DNA of 64,000 nt from Phytophthora sp. 'mugwort' (Eukaryota; Oomycota; Peronosporomycetes; Peronosporales; Peronosporaceae). Of this stretch, positions 63,858 through 64,000 are shown one piece after another (position 1 is the stretch's first letter; each line of letters starts with the position of its first letter). A model generated the notes under the pieces. The model did not search any database. It was not told the DNA's origin and saw only the letters and a list, made by a program, of their open reading frames with translations. The stretch lies in contig JAUCEF010000009.1 of NCBI GenBank assembly GCA_033558025.1, positions 1,736,001 through 1,800,000 of the forward strand. Direction: 5' to 3'. The position numbers and the translations under genes are program-made.

Positions 63858-64000
63858 GAACTCAGTCGCAGACCTGCGCTCAAGTGAATGGCCCGAGCCG
63901 GCACGTCGTGCTCCCGCGTCTAAGAGATCGGCCTGTCGACCGTCCAAGCTCCTATCCCCCTTGCCCTTTAGCTGTCTTGTAGCTCTCTAAACAGCAGCAA
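63858..64000. repeat. Right arm of a large inverted repeat, running to the window end
   Basis: It pairs with 63541-63683 around a 174 bp spacer without coding motif. Because it reaches base 64000, the true outer end and any target duplication cannot be seen. Confidence 0.9.

Noticed and set aside
1..64000. RXLR or CRN effector genes
   Set aside because: I looked for a signal peptide followed by RxLR-EER or LxLFLAK in the larger frames and saw none.
1..64000. CRISPR array, operon or prokaryotic signals
   Set aside because: The tandem repeats seen have no spacer structure, and genes are eukaryotic with introns.
1..64000. tRNA and rRNA genes
   Set aside because: No cloverleaf or ribosomal core sequence caught my eye, but a covariance search would be needed to exclude a tRNA.

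Overview
This is a eukaryotic nuclear contig, and the evidence points to an oomycete of the Phytophthora/downy-mildew type. Compact genes with 50-85 bp introns alternate with long stretches of decayed transposons. Many start codons lie 40-140 bp behind the oomycete core promoter (an Inr of the type GCTCATTYYNCAWTTT followed by an FPR-like TTT.CC). The set of genes also fits: a CBM1/PAN (CBEL-like) cell-wall lectin, a DENN protein, a soluble adenylyl cyclase fused to FYVE and PH domains, and hAT, pogo, Tc1/mariner, piggyBac and copia remnants.

Layout. 1-2.1 kb: a broken GNAT acetyltransferase. 2.1-6.4 kb: two membrane or secreted proteins and, convergent to them, a cytosolic-type L-asparaginase. 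6.4-19 kb: a repeat graveyard with a gag-like retroelement remnant, a hAT transposase, a 2.3 kb DDE element with visible terminal repeats, a Tc1/mariner gene cut in two by about 1.15 kb of foreign DNA, and a second Tc1/mariner remnant. 19-24.4 kb: three-unit CBM1-PAN lectin, DENN protein and splicing factor SF3B6/p14. 24.9-26.1 kb: an ankyrin-repeat pseudogene. 26.3-31.8 kb: three tandem copies of a mitochondrial-type zinc alcohol dehydrogenase with an unusual cysteine-rich N-terminus. 31.8-34.3 kb: no confident gene, but a cluster of nested palindromes. 34.3-47.2 kb: a TMTC/TPR membrane protein convergent with the mitochondrial T7-type RNA polymerase, a thioredoxin-fold candidate, and the adenylyl cyclase-FYVE-PH protein. 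47.4-60.4 kb: a second graveyard with two pogo/jerky-like transposases that share an intron position, a piggyBac pseudogene, a copia fragment, hairpins and tandem repeats. 60.6-63.4 kb: a six-exon RING-finger protein with a very acidic tail. The window ends in 143 bp inverted arms of a foldback element that reaches the last base.

Functional links. The intact genes are mostly housekeeping (asparagine catabolism, alcohol oxidation, mitochondrial transcription, pre-mRNA splicing, membrane trafficking, second-messenger signalling) plus one wall-adhesion protein. The only clear local functional cluster is the ADH array. Intron positions below are deduced from GT-AG junctions that keep phase and restore family motifs. 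They have not been checked against transcripts.
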